A stretch of 64,000 nucleotides of DNA, taken from positions 62,001 through 126,000 of the forward strand of contig NC_049993.1 of assembly GCF_000003815.2 (NCBI RefSeq). Reading direction: 5' to 3'. Source of the stretch: Branchiostoma floridae (lineage: Eukaryota; Chordata; Leptocardii; Amphioxiformes; Branchiostomatidae). The notes beneath the pieces were generated by a model that saw nothing but the letters and a program-made list of their open reading frames with translations, had not been told where the DNA came from and ran no database searches. Position 1 is the stretch's first letter. Every line of letters starts with the position of its first letter. Both the position numbers and the translations under genes were made by a program. This document shows, piece by piece, positions 1 through 11,000 of the stretch.

Positions 1-221
1 CTTGAGTTGTCAGCCATAGACCGTATCGCAGATAGAACGTGCGCAAAGGATGCCGGGACAGTTTGTGGTCAATAGATGTTCTAGTATATAGAGCGCTGCC
101 TTGCGCGGTCTTGTATCGCATATATGTGTTGGTGTAGCTTTATTAGGGCAAGAATGACGCATCACGCACACGTGCCACGACGCAAGTGAGAACACCTGGA
201 AGGTGCGAACACCTGTTCTAA

Positions 222-236
222 AGAACATTCTAGAAG
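222..236 (-). promoter_or_regulatory. Heat-shock element, left arm
   Basis: On the minus strand this reads TTC-TA-GAA-TG-TTC, three alternating pentamers of the HSF-binding consensus with exact spacing. A TATA-like box on the same strand is at 81-93. Confidence 0.5.
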
Positions 237-247
237 GGTCAGTTAAG

Positions 248-1822
248 TTTACTTAACATTTGTAAAAACAGATGTCTTCCATTGTGTTTGAATAATCAAA
301 ACAATCATAGCAATATAAAGAAATGGATTGTTGTACTGATTAAGCTTTGCTTCACGACTTATTTCATGTAGAACCAAGAGGCATAAAATACAATGTTGGG
401 CCAAATTCCTGCTGTCCTTACATGCCATGACATAGACCTCTACTTGGTCATCACTGGGCAATTGGGCATTCATTAAGCTCTTTTGGAAGCGTTACTGGAT
501 CGGGCATTGTTATTAAGATTTTAAACATCAACAAGTACAGTAATTCAAGATGAAAACTCCTTAGTTGAGCAATCAATCATAATTGGTTTCTAACATGTTA
601 AGGTTCTGGTTCGGAATAAGACGCAAATCAGAGGTTGTCTCGGTAGTGTTGGCTGTCGATTTTCCGGCTATTGCTTTAGCAATGTATATTTATTAATCTT
701 TTATACTTCTCCAAATCCTTGTTGTTCGTAGCGTTTTATGGTGTCGGAGATTTCATGGTGCATTCTATGTGCGTTTTGGGTGTTTTAGCGCCATCGGAGC
801 TCGCGGAAAACGGATCGGAAACCTTTTCTTCCTTTTTACTTAGTATACAGAAGAAGTATTGACCTTTATTGCCATATTAGTCATTATCCAAGGAAAACTC
901 ATTTTTACCGTGTAGGGGCCTGTAGAGAATGGCCCCAAATTAGCAATTTGTTGGTGAAAAGCTTATATTTTTGATGGTTTCTACCAAAAATAACATTTCT
1001 ACAGAAAATGACAAATGAGTCTGTCGGTCAGCGACAAGGCACCCTTTTCTATCGGAAATTTTGGGTAACATGCCACGCATATTANNNNNNNNNNNNNNNN
1101 NNNNNNNNNNNNNNNNNNNNNNNNNNNNNNNNNNNNNNNNNNNNNNNNNNNNNNNNNNNNNNNNNNNNNNNNNNNNNNNNNNNNNNNNNNNNNNNNNNNN
1201 NNNNNNNNNNNNNNNNNNNNNNNNNNNNNNNNNNNNNNNNNNNNNNNNNNNNNNNNNNNNNNTGTAGAAGTGACACTTGCGAGGTACCCAGGACTGTAGT
1301 TGTACAAATGGAACTCATTGGATAGCTGTAAAGGTGATAGGAATATGGAAGCTATGAATGTGGTTACCAAGCTTCGTTGGTGATACCAGTCTACCACACA
1401 AGTGTCACTTTTACCACACCAGTACCTGTCTTAAATACAGGAATGATTGCCTTGTTGTCTCTGATACCATGTTTTGTGCCTTCAATAATTTTTACAACAG
1501 TCATCACAAATTTATGGTGCCTATTCTTGAAAATGTAGCCATCTTGTTTTTTTCAGCATCTTGTTTTTTTTCGCCCTATCGCACTTTTTTGTTGCAGTCT
1601 GCATATATAATCGACATTTTGAAATCACATAACGTGCAAATTTCAAGCAAGTAAAGGTGTCAGTCCGACTCAGGCCGTTGCAGAATGAAGTTTGAAGAAT
1701 GGTGTCCATGTGTTTGAAGTATGGCGGATTATATTACGTAATTAGCATACCCTTCTTCCTTCCATCTGTGAGCTTAATCAAATCCATAATGCCACTGCGT
1801 CCAATATCAAATCTGTTTTATT
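248..1822. other. Spacer between the palindromic arms
   Basis: AT-rich sequence with no coding-like reading frame that I recognise, interrupted by the gap. Only short frames without motifs were found on either strand. Confidence 0.6.
1085..1262. other. Assembly gap (178 N)
   Basis: Run of N bases lying between the palindromic arms at 20-247 and 1823-2049. Assemblers often break in such structures. Confidence 1.
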
Positions 1823-1833
1823 GTTAACTGACC

Positions 1834-1848
1834 CTTCTAGAATGTTCT
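1834..1848 (+). promoter_or_regulatory. Heat-shock element, right arm
   Basis: TTC at 1835-1837, GAA at 1840-1842 and TTC at 1845-1847 form a perfect three-unit HSF site. A TATA-like CTATATACTA follows at 1977-1986. The element lies in the most conserved part of the palindromic arms. Confidence 0.5.
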
Positions 1849-2344
1849 TTAGAACAGGTGTTCGCACCTGCCAGGTGTTCTCACTTGCGTCGCGGCACGC
1901 GTGCGTGATGCGTCATCCTTGCCCTAAAAAGTTACACCAACACACGCGCTACAAGACCGTCGCGCAATGCAGCGCTCTATATACTAGAACATCGATTGAC
2001 CACAAACTGTCCCGGCATCCTTTGCGCGCGTTCTATCTGCGATAAGGTCTATTTTATCCAACTCTCCGACGAATCAAAGTGCGCTTTAGAACGCGTTCGG
2101 TGGTTCGCTCGAATCGTTACTGAAGTTTGTTGAAAGTCCCCGCGAAGCTCCGAGGATCTGCGACCGCAACGGTCGATTCGGAGATCTACGGCCGGCTTAC
2201 TTCCGGTAGGCTACCCGGAAGTAAATGCATTTGGTTGTGGCTTACTTTGGCTTTGTTAATTAGCGCTAGAAATGTGATAAAATGACGCAGATATGTTGGA
2301 AATAAGTTACAAATGTCAATCTGACTGGTGATTTTTAAGTTCAG

Positions 2345-4367
2345 AACATTTGAAATTTTGGCGCCAAATTTCTACATTATGTCCTCTTGTTGCATTATTC
2401 AATCGCACCTTTTTTAGTGAAAAATTCCCCCAAACCTGGTCAAAAAGCTACATAGTGCCCATATTCAAATCAGGGAGAAAAGACGACACTAACAACTACC
2501 GCGGGATTTCCATTTCTAGCTGTCTCGGGAAACTGTTTACCTCTGTTCTAAACAAAAAGCTCTCCTCTTTTCTCGAGGAAAACAAAATTCTTAAACCTAA
2601 TCAAGCGGGGTTCTGGAAGAATTACAGAACGTTAGATAACATATTTGTTCTGAAAACGTTGATTTCCAAATATACACAGTCAAGAAAACAACTATTTGCT
2701 TGCTTTGTGGATCTATCCAAGGCATTTGATTCAATTTGGCACGAGGGCCTATTATTCAAACTCATATCAAAAGGCATTTCCGGTAGATTTCATGATATGC
2801 TAAAAAGTTTATATAGTCAATCCGCAGCGAGTGTGAAAACAAATATAGGTTTAAGTGAAAATTTCCCTGTCAAAATAGGAGTGCGGCAAGGTTGTGTTCT
2901 AAGTCCTTCACTATTTAACCTGTATATAAGTGACATAAGCAGACGAACTGAATACAGGAGATTTTGATGCGCCCTTGCTAAATACATCTGAAGTATCAAG
3001 TTTATTTTATGCCGACGACCTTGTCCTACTATCAACTAGCCAAAATGGCCTTCAAAATGCAATTGATAAACTAGGTCTCTATTGCAACAAATGGAAATTA
3101 TCAGTTAACATAAATAAGACAAAAATAATCGTATTTAACAAAAAGGGTCATATGTTCTCAAATCTCAAATTTCATATACTCAACGAAGACATAGAGATAG
3201 TTTCTTCATACAGCTATTTAGGAGTGGTGTTTACAACAGGTTGCAACTTCACAACAGCATTAAAAACACTACAAAAGAAAGCGCTAAGAGGTCTGTTCAG
3301 TATTAAAACAACACTAGGAGAAACCAATCCTTCAATTTCAGTATATTCTAAATTATTTGATGCCTGCGTTGTCCCAATATTGACTTTTGGAGCAGAGGTA
3401 TGGGGCAAAATCGGATTAAATGATGTCACCCATTGAACAAGTTCATCTGAAGTTTTGTAAGTCGTTATTAGGCATAAGAAAAACTCAAGTAATCTTGCAA
3501 CAGGGGCAGAACTAGGCAGGTATCCTCTGTGGATCGAAGTATATACTAGATTGTATTCATACTACAAAAGATTAGTTAAAGAAGTGCCAAGAAATAGTCT
3601 ACAATTTGAGGCTTTTCTTGTACAGCAGGACTTACACAGTCGCAACATACCATGCTGGTTTTCCAATGTTAGTAAAATCCTGGAGGAGTCTGGTTTTGCC
3701 TATCTTTTGATTAACAGTGATCGCAACACATCTTTCGCTCAGTCCGAAGTAAACCAAAGACTGAAAGACAACTTTGTTCAAAATTTTTACTCTGAAATGA
3801 ATTCTCCTGGCATGAAGGAAAACCAAGGTAATAAGTTAAGAACCTACAGAAAATTCAGGCTTACCTATGAAAGAGAAAAGTAACTAGAGATAACAAATCT
3901 TAGCTATCGCTGAGCCATGACTAAATTAAGGATCAGCGATGACCCACTGCAAATTGAAGCTGGCAGATACACCCGTACTCCTCCTGACGATAGAATATGC
4001 ATGTTTTGTAATAAGAATGTCAGATATATAGAAAATGAAATGCACTTTGTGCTAGAGTGTTCTCTGTACAATGATATGCGTAATAGCCTTGTTAATGTTA
4101 AACGTGTAAAAGAGAAATATACACACCTAACAAAGGTAGACTTGTTTAAATATCTGATGACATCAACTAACTATGACGTTTTGGAAGAACTGTGTAAGTT
4201 CGTTTACTCATGTTTTAAGAGGAGGGGCGAAGCTTGTAGAAAATAGTTATAATTAGGATATATCAGTGTTTATCTGTTGTCATTAACTTTATATCAAACT
4301 TAATGCATTTAGCCCCATTGGGGCACGAACATGCAATAAACATCATTGTCATTGTCATTGTCATTAC
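2345..4367 (+). mobile_element. Broken LINE (non-LTR retrotransposon), reverse transcriptase to 3' tail
   Basis: The 5' end is truncated and there is no endonuclease. Reverse transcriptase motifs are spread over three frames: SKAFDSIWHEGL and GVRQGCVLSPSLFNLYISD (2350-2967), FYADDLVLLS (2975-3436), then a linker (3551-3883) and a C-terminal Cys/His segment CMFCNK...MHFVLECSLY (3917-4246). Frameshifts lie near 2965, 3435 and 3880. The 3' UTR ends in a short CATTGT repeat (4344-4366), the usual kind of LINE tail. Related copies are at 58555-59440 and 9640-11400 on the minus strand. The clade is not resolved from sequence alone. Confidence 0.9.
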
Positions 4368-4369
4368 TA

Positions 4370-5184
4370 AGTTTAACCTCAACAAATCAAAGTCCCCTTT
4401 ACTGTAGTTGTAAAACAATCATTTAGTGTGAGCACTAATGGCCCTATTTCGTACAAATGATTCAAAGTGTAAAATTGCAAGATCTGTGGGGAAGTCTTAT
4501 GTCACCTGTTTGAAACAACAACAGGGGCGAGTAGAATAGAAAGAAACAATATATACAAATATCCTGACCGACCCGGGAATCAAACTCGGGGCCTTATGAT
4601 CCCAACACTAGTAGCGTAACTGACTGACCCAAAAGCCTGACAGGCGTTTGGCTTGGTCAGTTAGCGCTAATTACCCCCCCCCCCCCCACTGTTACATGTT
4701 TACCTTGTGCAAGTCCATGCTGATTCAATGTCACGTTATAACGATGTCATAATGTCCATCTGATACAGAGAAAAGTCCTTTGTGATATCGCATAGAATAC
4801 GTTCTTGGTTTACCTGGCGTTTTCTTATGGTATTGCAGAGGGCTGTTTACAGTGCGTATGTGCATTCATTTTAGGAACATAAATTGAGAGGCAGTGGATG
4901 GATCATGGTATTTGATAGGTGATTAGTGGATGAGGAAATGAAGTTAAAAAAACGGTTTACCTGGCATTTTCCTACGACACCGCAATATGATGATGGCTGT
5001 TTCTTCGTATCCGAAGATCAATGGTAGGCAGACAAGGTTGATTAGACGACCAGTCTGCCTGGCCTGCACGTGACTTTTTAAGGTGAAGGAGGGGTGTGCA
5101 CTCCCTTCTCCACCCTCTCGTCTACTGGCGCACTAAGTCCTACAGGGACAGAACTATTTGCCACGTAAGACGGCCCCAGTAGAT
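4370..5184. other. Intergenic stretch with a tRNA-like SINE fragment and a poly-C run
   Basis: No coding sequence seen. On the minus strand, 4558-4660 has a Pol III B-box-like GAGTTTGATTCCC (4574-4586) and an upstream tRNA-like stretch, probably a SINE fragment. A run of at least 14 C lies at about 4674-4687. Confidence 0.5.
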
Positions 5185-5512
5185 GCAGGTTTATTATTAT
5201 TTGGAGTTTCCATCTCCTAGGAGGACTTCCGACCAAGGATGCAAGGGGTTCCTCCTACCCCTGACTCGTGTGTCATGGCGGGTGCGTCATGCCCGAACAT
5301 GCCCCTATGGCCTTTCACCACCACAAAGGCCTGTCACTGCCACTAGCCGCAGCTATGTACTCAATTACACCTGAGTTAGGTGAGGAAAGTCGTGTAAAGT
5401 GCCTTTCCCAAGGGCACAAGATCGGTGACACGGCAAGCGGATTTGAACCCGGGACCTCTCGGGCCTGAGACCAACGCGCTCCCGATCGTGCCACGCGGTC
5501 CCACTAACCGCA
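5185..5512 (-). repeat. tRNA-derived SINE
   Basis: On the minus strand the head starts near 5508 with an A-box-like stretch (5472-5492) and a good B box GGGTTCAAATCC (5439-5450). It is followed by a body containing GGGAAAGGCACTTTACACGA, a segment shared by many tRNA-derived SINEs of marine invertebrates. It is not a functional tRNA because the arms do not close well. Confidence 0.75.
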
Positions 5513-5519
5513 ATATACA

Positions 5520-7943
5520 TTGTGTATGTATACATGTTTGTGGACAACATTGCTCAATGTCTGTTAGGATGGATCAAATGAAATTTCAACCCACTATAAA
5601 CACATTAATTCAGCCGTTTACCTTTGGGCTGTTACTCTTTAGCAATACATGAAAAAGATATTAAGGTCTTAAATGAAGGCATGATTATTATATGTTCGTG
5701 GAACTCTAGTTTTAAAAGGGGTTGATGAAATTGCACTGTTTTTGACGACGCCTCAGGGGAGTCTTCAAGTGGTATATATTGCATTCAGTCTGCAAAAATT
5801 CTAGGAATTGCACAGGCATTTTTCCACGGAATGCAGTATGCTGGGTATGCAAGAATACCCCCCCCACCCCCAAATCTGTTCCAGATGTATCTCTGGTACG
5901 CAATGGTGGAATGTAGGGCACACTTGCTCCCTGGAGGAATTTGTCATTTGAAACTAGACAGGGGAACTCTGCACAATGGATCACGTTGTCTTGGTTGTTA
6001 TATATGTTAGGTTGTGTTATGAAGGATACATTTTCTTTTCTAGAGCTTGTTCAAGCCATATACCACAGGCAGACAGGAAATACTTCATATAGAGGTCATG
6101 ATCTTGAACGATGGCATCCAAATGGTTATCATACATTGTATTTAGAGCCAAATATAATTGTTCATCATAATTGTTCAAGGCCTATTATACTATCCAAGGA
6201 CTGGAATATTACGAAGTAGGGCAGCCATGTGGGTTAGGGCACATCAAGGGCACATCTGCTTGTCACATGTGTAGTCGAGCTCCATCAGTCTGGCTGGTCT
6301 GGACATCTTAGCATTAAGGAATACATCATTTTAGCAGACAATTGCATCTTAAGAGCAAAATGGGTAGAGAAAAGTTGATAAACAGAGTAGAGTCATCGTT
6401 TGAACTGCACATGGCAAACATAACGTTTTATCCATTTATTAATTTGCCTAATAGATTAGGGAAATCTATAATCCATTTACGATACAACATGATCATCAAT
6501 AATTCATAAGGTCACAAAAACGGGCACTCTTCATAATGGCCTTGGCTTGCTTATATGGCTATTAAAAGATATGCGTTTGTAGAACTCTAGTTTATCTTTT
6601 CAGTCTAATTTTGTGGAAGCTTTTGTTGACAACCTGATTAAAATATTACAAAGTTTCTACTTTTATCTGTTAGGGGGATGAAATATTTCTCTGTCCAAAA
6701 CAGGAGAGAGTCCTCTAAGACTGCAAACAGTGTATTAATTCATAAGCCCATTGCTTCATAATTAAAGGTCTTTTATTATCTGTAATTCACAGCCAACAGA
6801 CAGTAAAGGGAGTAGTTGAGCAGTTCTGTCCATTACACACCAGCTTTACATGGAGGCCAAATTAAGAAAATCTCAATGTAATAAGATCTTTATGTCCAAC
6901 ACATGTATCAACAAAAACATTCATACAACCTCAAATTATCATGATTATTTATGATGGCCCAATTTACACATTAAGAGTTTTTATTAGTGGACTCCAAGTT
7001 CATTTGGCCAGAGTCAACTCGAGCATTCTGTTTACATATGGGGCTGTGAAGTGATTTAGAATGTCTGTTAAGATAGCTGCCGCCCAATATTTAGTAAACA
7101 GAAAATGACAAAAATATCAAATTGCTGCTTTGGGGGGCTACTTAAAATTGTCCTAACAAACCTTCTAAAATGACATAAAATAACTTTGCGAGTGAAGGAT
7201 GACCTCTGTGCATTGCAGAACTTGCTGTGATTGGAGTATGGTCTCTATGCATTTGCTGCGAGTTGACTCTATGGATTTACACACAAAAAAATGCAACTTG
7301 GTGCCCCCACTGATTAACTTGAGCCACCTCCCGAGGTGACATTCAAGTAGGCGAAAAGCTACTTGAGATAAGTTCTCTTTACACAATCCATTCCGAGTCG
7401 ACTTTGACAATAAGCATGGAAATTGGGCAAACGTGACAACCGATCAATTTAAAAATGCTGTAATCTTTTACTTCCTTGACGTGATATCCATTTGGCAATT
7501 ACCACTTAAGGCCGCTGTTAAGCCCAATAAATCAACATTGCCAGGTTTATGACAAATAACTGACTTCATTGTTTTGCTCCGTTGCATCTAGATAATAATA
7601 TTGGAATGCACTTTGGCATCAGTGTGAAGATATTTACCTTCAAATTGTACTCTGTTAAATGCAGGAACATCAAATCATACAAACAGGTCATCTCAAGGCA
7701 TTATAAGAATTACCAATAACCTTAATCCATGAAATATCACCTGATGAGGGATTCGTGTAGAGTTTTCATTCACCTCAACATGAGAAACCTTATGTGATTG
7801 GACATTGAATGTATGTACATGTGTAGCTTATCACATGTCAATAGTTGGAAATTATGCTGAAGAAGATTGTATAATATCAGATTTCTCCATGTCCCTTTGG
7901 AGGTACTAGGTATGACTCCTACACCACAGATGTCTTAGTGTGA
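5520..7943. other. SCP2 3' flank / 3' UTR region
   Basis: AT-rich sequence containing only short frames without recognisable domains. The SCP2 3' UTR must begin at 7943 and run toward lower coordinates, but I could not fix its end. No RNA gene or repeat boundary was recognised here. Confidence 0.5.
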
Positions 7944-8036
7944 TTACAGCTTAGCCTTCTCCCTCAGCTGAAGGCTTTGCAGTTTCATAGCCACGGCCAT
8001 GTTTCCCTGAATCTTTAGTTTCCCTTGGAAGAATGC
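7944..8036 (-). CDS. SCP2: SCP2 exon 17, last exon with peroxisomal signal AKL (residues 511-540)
   Basis: Encodes [18 protein letters not shown] and [12 protein letters not shown], then TAA at 7944-7946. AKL is a type 1 peroxisomal targeting signal, the same tripeptide as in human. I could not place a convincing AATAAA signal within the first few hundred bases downstream. Confidence 0.97.
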   Translation of the reverse strand, partial: AFFQGKLKIQGNMAVAMKLQSLQLREKAKL

Positions 8037-11000
8037 CTGTGGAAAAACACATACAGCATTACTTTTCAACACAATTACTGGGCAATAGGCCAGTAATGAA
8101 AATTCAGGTTACGGGCCCAGTCAGGGTCCAGAGGTTCATGACCAGATCTCAGGACCTGGGCCTGATTGAGAAAACTTGTTAATGGGCAATACACAAAACA
8201 TTATTGTATAAAGAACTCTGTTTGGTGAAGCATCCGAATCACACTTGCCTTTTAAAAGTCATGTATCTTCATGTAAACAATGTTGACTGCCTCTATTAAC
8301 TCGGATAGAAGGACCAGATTTGCACAATCAAAGACAGATTTCTAGAATACTAGTATGTCAGACATAAATTCCAAGGCTGTATGACACTAAAGCACATTAA
8401 TTTCTTTTCATATTCCACTTCTATGATAGTATTTTTCATACATGCATGTAAGTGTTTGCACCAAATATACACCCTTCTCCTGTTATGGAACATTGCGCCA
8501 ACAAAAAATCATTCTTCAGACTCAAAGATTTTGTTGCAAGGTAGTCAAATCATGACTGAAGGTGACGTCACATTAAACATGGCAGCTTGTTTAGTACACA
8601 GCACAGTGGATCAAGGAAAAAAAGCACTCAAAAAGGAAATACACTTCTTGCAAACTGTTCTTCCAGTTACCAAACTAGTTGTCACTAGTTGTCATGTTCA
8701 ATGTGATCACCTACAATCATAATTGGATAACTTTTTGACAAAATCCTTGAGTCTGAAGAATGATATTTTGATGGTGCAATGTTCAATTAAAAAAGAAAAA
8801 CAGGAGAAGGTAATATTTGGTGCAAACATGTTATATGTATGATAAATGTAATTAAATAATAATCATAGTTGTGGAATATTAATTAATGGAAAATGGTTTC
8901 ATATGGTCTTTAAGGTAATTGGCGATGTCTATATGTGGCAATTTACTGCTGTAAATGTATGTACTTACAGTCTGTGGATTCAGCTTGCCAGTCATCAAGT
9001 CAGACAGGTCAGCATCCTTGATGGTTAAAGTGACATCAGCCTTGTCTACTGTAAAACACACATCCACCTTTACAAGAATTGATGTTCTAGCACTGCTAAG
9101 CACATCTTTTTAAAATATTGCAACGTAGATTACAGAGTGGAGAGTAAAAATGCTAGATTAACCAGCTTATGAGCAGCACTGTCACTTAACCCAAACAATG
9201 ACCCACCTGTAGAACCAAACTTGACAGCCCCATTTCCATTTTTGGCATCCACCAACCACAGACCCTCTTTCCCTCCAGGCCCTCCTGTTACCTTGAACAG
9301 GAAGATTCCACCAATTTTCTTCACAAGAGCTGGACCTTCCTGTGAAAGAAAAGAAATAGACACTGACCATTTTTTACTTGTAAAAGGAAACATATAGTTT
9401 AGGTAAATGAAGGTTAGACATCCATGTATACAATAACCATTACATAAACATAGAACTTTCTTGCACAACAATTGTACATGATACAATGTATGGCAACAAC
9501 TACTACACAAAGTACAAAATAGAGGTATAGGATAAAGCTGAACAACCTAGTTAACATAACAATAACGGCTAACATCATTCTTTGGTATAGTATTACAATG
9601 AGTAGGCTAATCATTAGCACTAGTTTTGGTATTCTTTCTAATCGCAGAGCAGTCCTTGATATATTTGCCTATTCTTGCATTATGGGAGTTCTGACATTTA
9701 AAGATATATAAAAATCTGTTTGTAGCATCGCGTTTCTTAAAATCTGTTGTACTTGATTCGAGAAACATGAATTATTCATTACGTAAACTAGCGTATCTAG
9801 AACATTCCATTATAACATGAAATTCATCTTCAATATGTTTTGGGCAGAAAGGACAGAACCTTTGGTCAGGGGCTATATTGTAGTATCTGCCTGTTTCAAT
9901 ATTCAATTTATGGCTACTGATTCTAAACTGAGTTATTGCTTTGCAAAGTTATTTACATCATGATAAAGGTTTTTTTCTTGCTCATAAGATTCCTTTGATT
10001 TGCTAAGAAAAGACAGTTTTGAATCCTTTTTAATAGAACTGAACTACTCCTGTATGTATATATCGTGTAGCCGGTGGCGCAGTTGGTAAGCAATATAATC
10101 TGCTTTATAATATAAGCCTCAGGTTTCGTCCATATTTGCCCAAAGCTATGGTAACAGAGAATGTCCTTAACATGATTAATCCAGTCATGGTCGCCAGTAA
10201 GTACAGTGTTGTATGTGTCGTGAAGCAGAGAATCCTCATGTTTACTAAACGGTGCCAGTACTTACATGTAATGAGCTGAATTCTAGCAGAAATAATAATG
10301 GGAAAAGTTCTTAATTCTCCTTGCACACCGTTGTTAGATGATTTTGGATGGACTCTGAGTAGAAATTTTCGAAAACGTGTATCAAGTATGTCAAATTCCG
10401 GTATGTCTGAAGGGAGGCGAGTGTTATCGATTGAGAAGTCATCTTTTTCTAGATTAAGCCCAAAGGCATATTCTAGGAACTTATCTTCTTTCAAAATTAA
10501 TGATATAAGTATGAGTTTGATCAGTACAGGTGCTTTTTCGAATCGAAAATGGAATATTATCGTCAATCTGAAATTTCCTCAATAAAGAAGAGAAAACATT
10601 TTTGGGAGAAGACACAGGGATATTTTTGACACAATAAGTTTCAGTGTTTTTGAGGTATGGTCAAAGCATGTTAACTCAGATCCATACAAAAGCATAGGTT
10701 TTACAAATTTGTCAAAAAGATTTTTACCTAGCTTTATAGAAATATTTTCCGATGATAAAAGTGATTTTAATTTAAACATAGCTCTCATATGTGTAACTGT
10801 CTGTAACTTCTATTTCACTATTATAGATAAAGAACTATTTGGACATTTTCTTTGTAGTACCCTTAGAGAAGATAACGTTCATTTCAGAGACATTAACAGT
10901 TAGCTTCCAATTATCACAGTATGTTTGTAGAGTATTGATGCACTGTTAAAGTCCCTGCTTTGACAATGAAATCAGAGCAAGGTCAAGATCTGCCCAGGAC

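Larger units (their letters stand above)
20..2049. repeat. Palindromic pair of about 225-bp arms (20-247 and 1823-2049) around a gap
   Basis: The left arm read in reverse complement matches the right arm over about 225 bp, including a run of about 46 identical bases at the inner end. Each arm has a perfect three-unit heat-shock element and a TATA-like CTATATACTA. The arms face outward. This may be a long-TIR transposon, or two divergent heat-shock-gene promoters whose genes lie outside or have been lost. No transposase or Hsp coding sequence is visible between the arms or after the right arm. Confidence 0.75.

Noticed and set aside
2150-2225. Small palindromes (CGACCGCAACGGTCG, TTACTTCCGGTAGG...CCGGAAGTAA) suggesting a terminator or structured RNA
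   Set aside because: Stems are short, and in a eukaryotic repeat-rich context there is nothing to support a function.
5434-5508. A possible functional tRNA gene on the minus strand
   Set aside because: A and B boxes are present, but the acceptor and anticodon arms do not pair properly and a SINE body follows directly.
10065-10095. GCCGGTGGCGCAGTTGGTAAG, resembling a tRNA A box
   Set aside because: No B box follows at the right distance and no tRNA fold closes. Treated as chance or a tiny SINE scrap inside a LINE relic.
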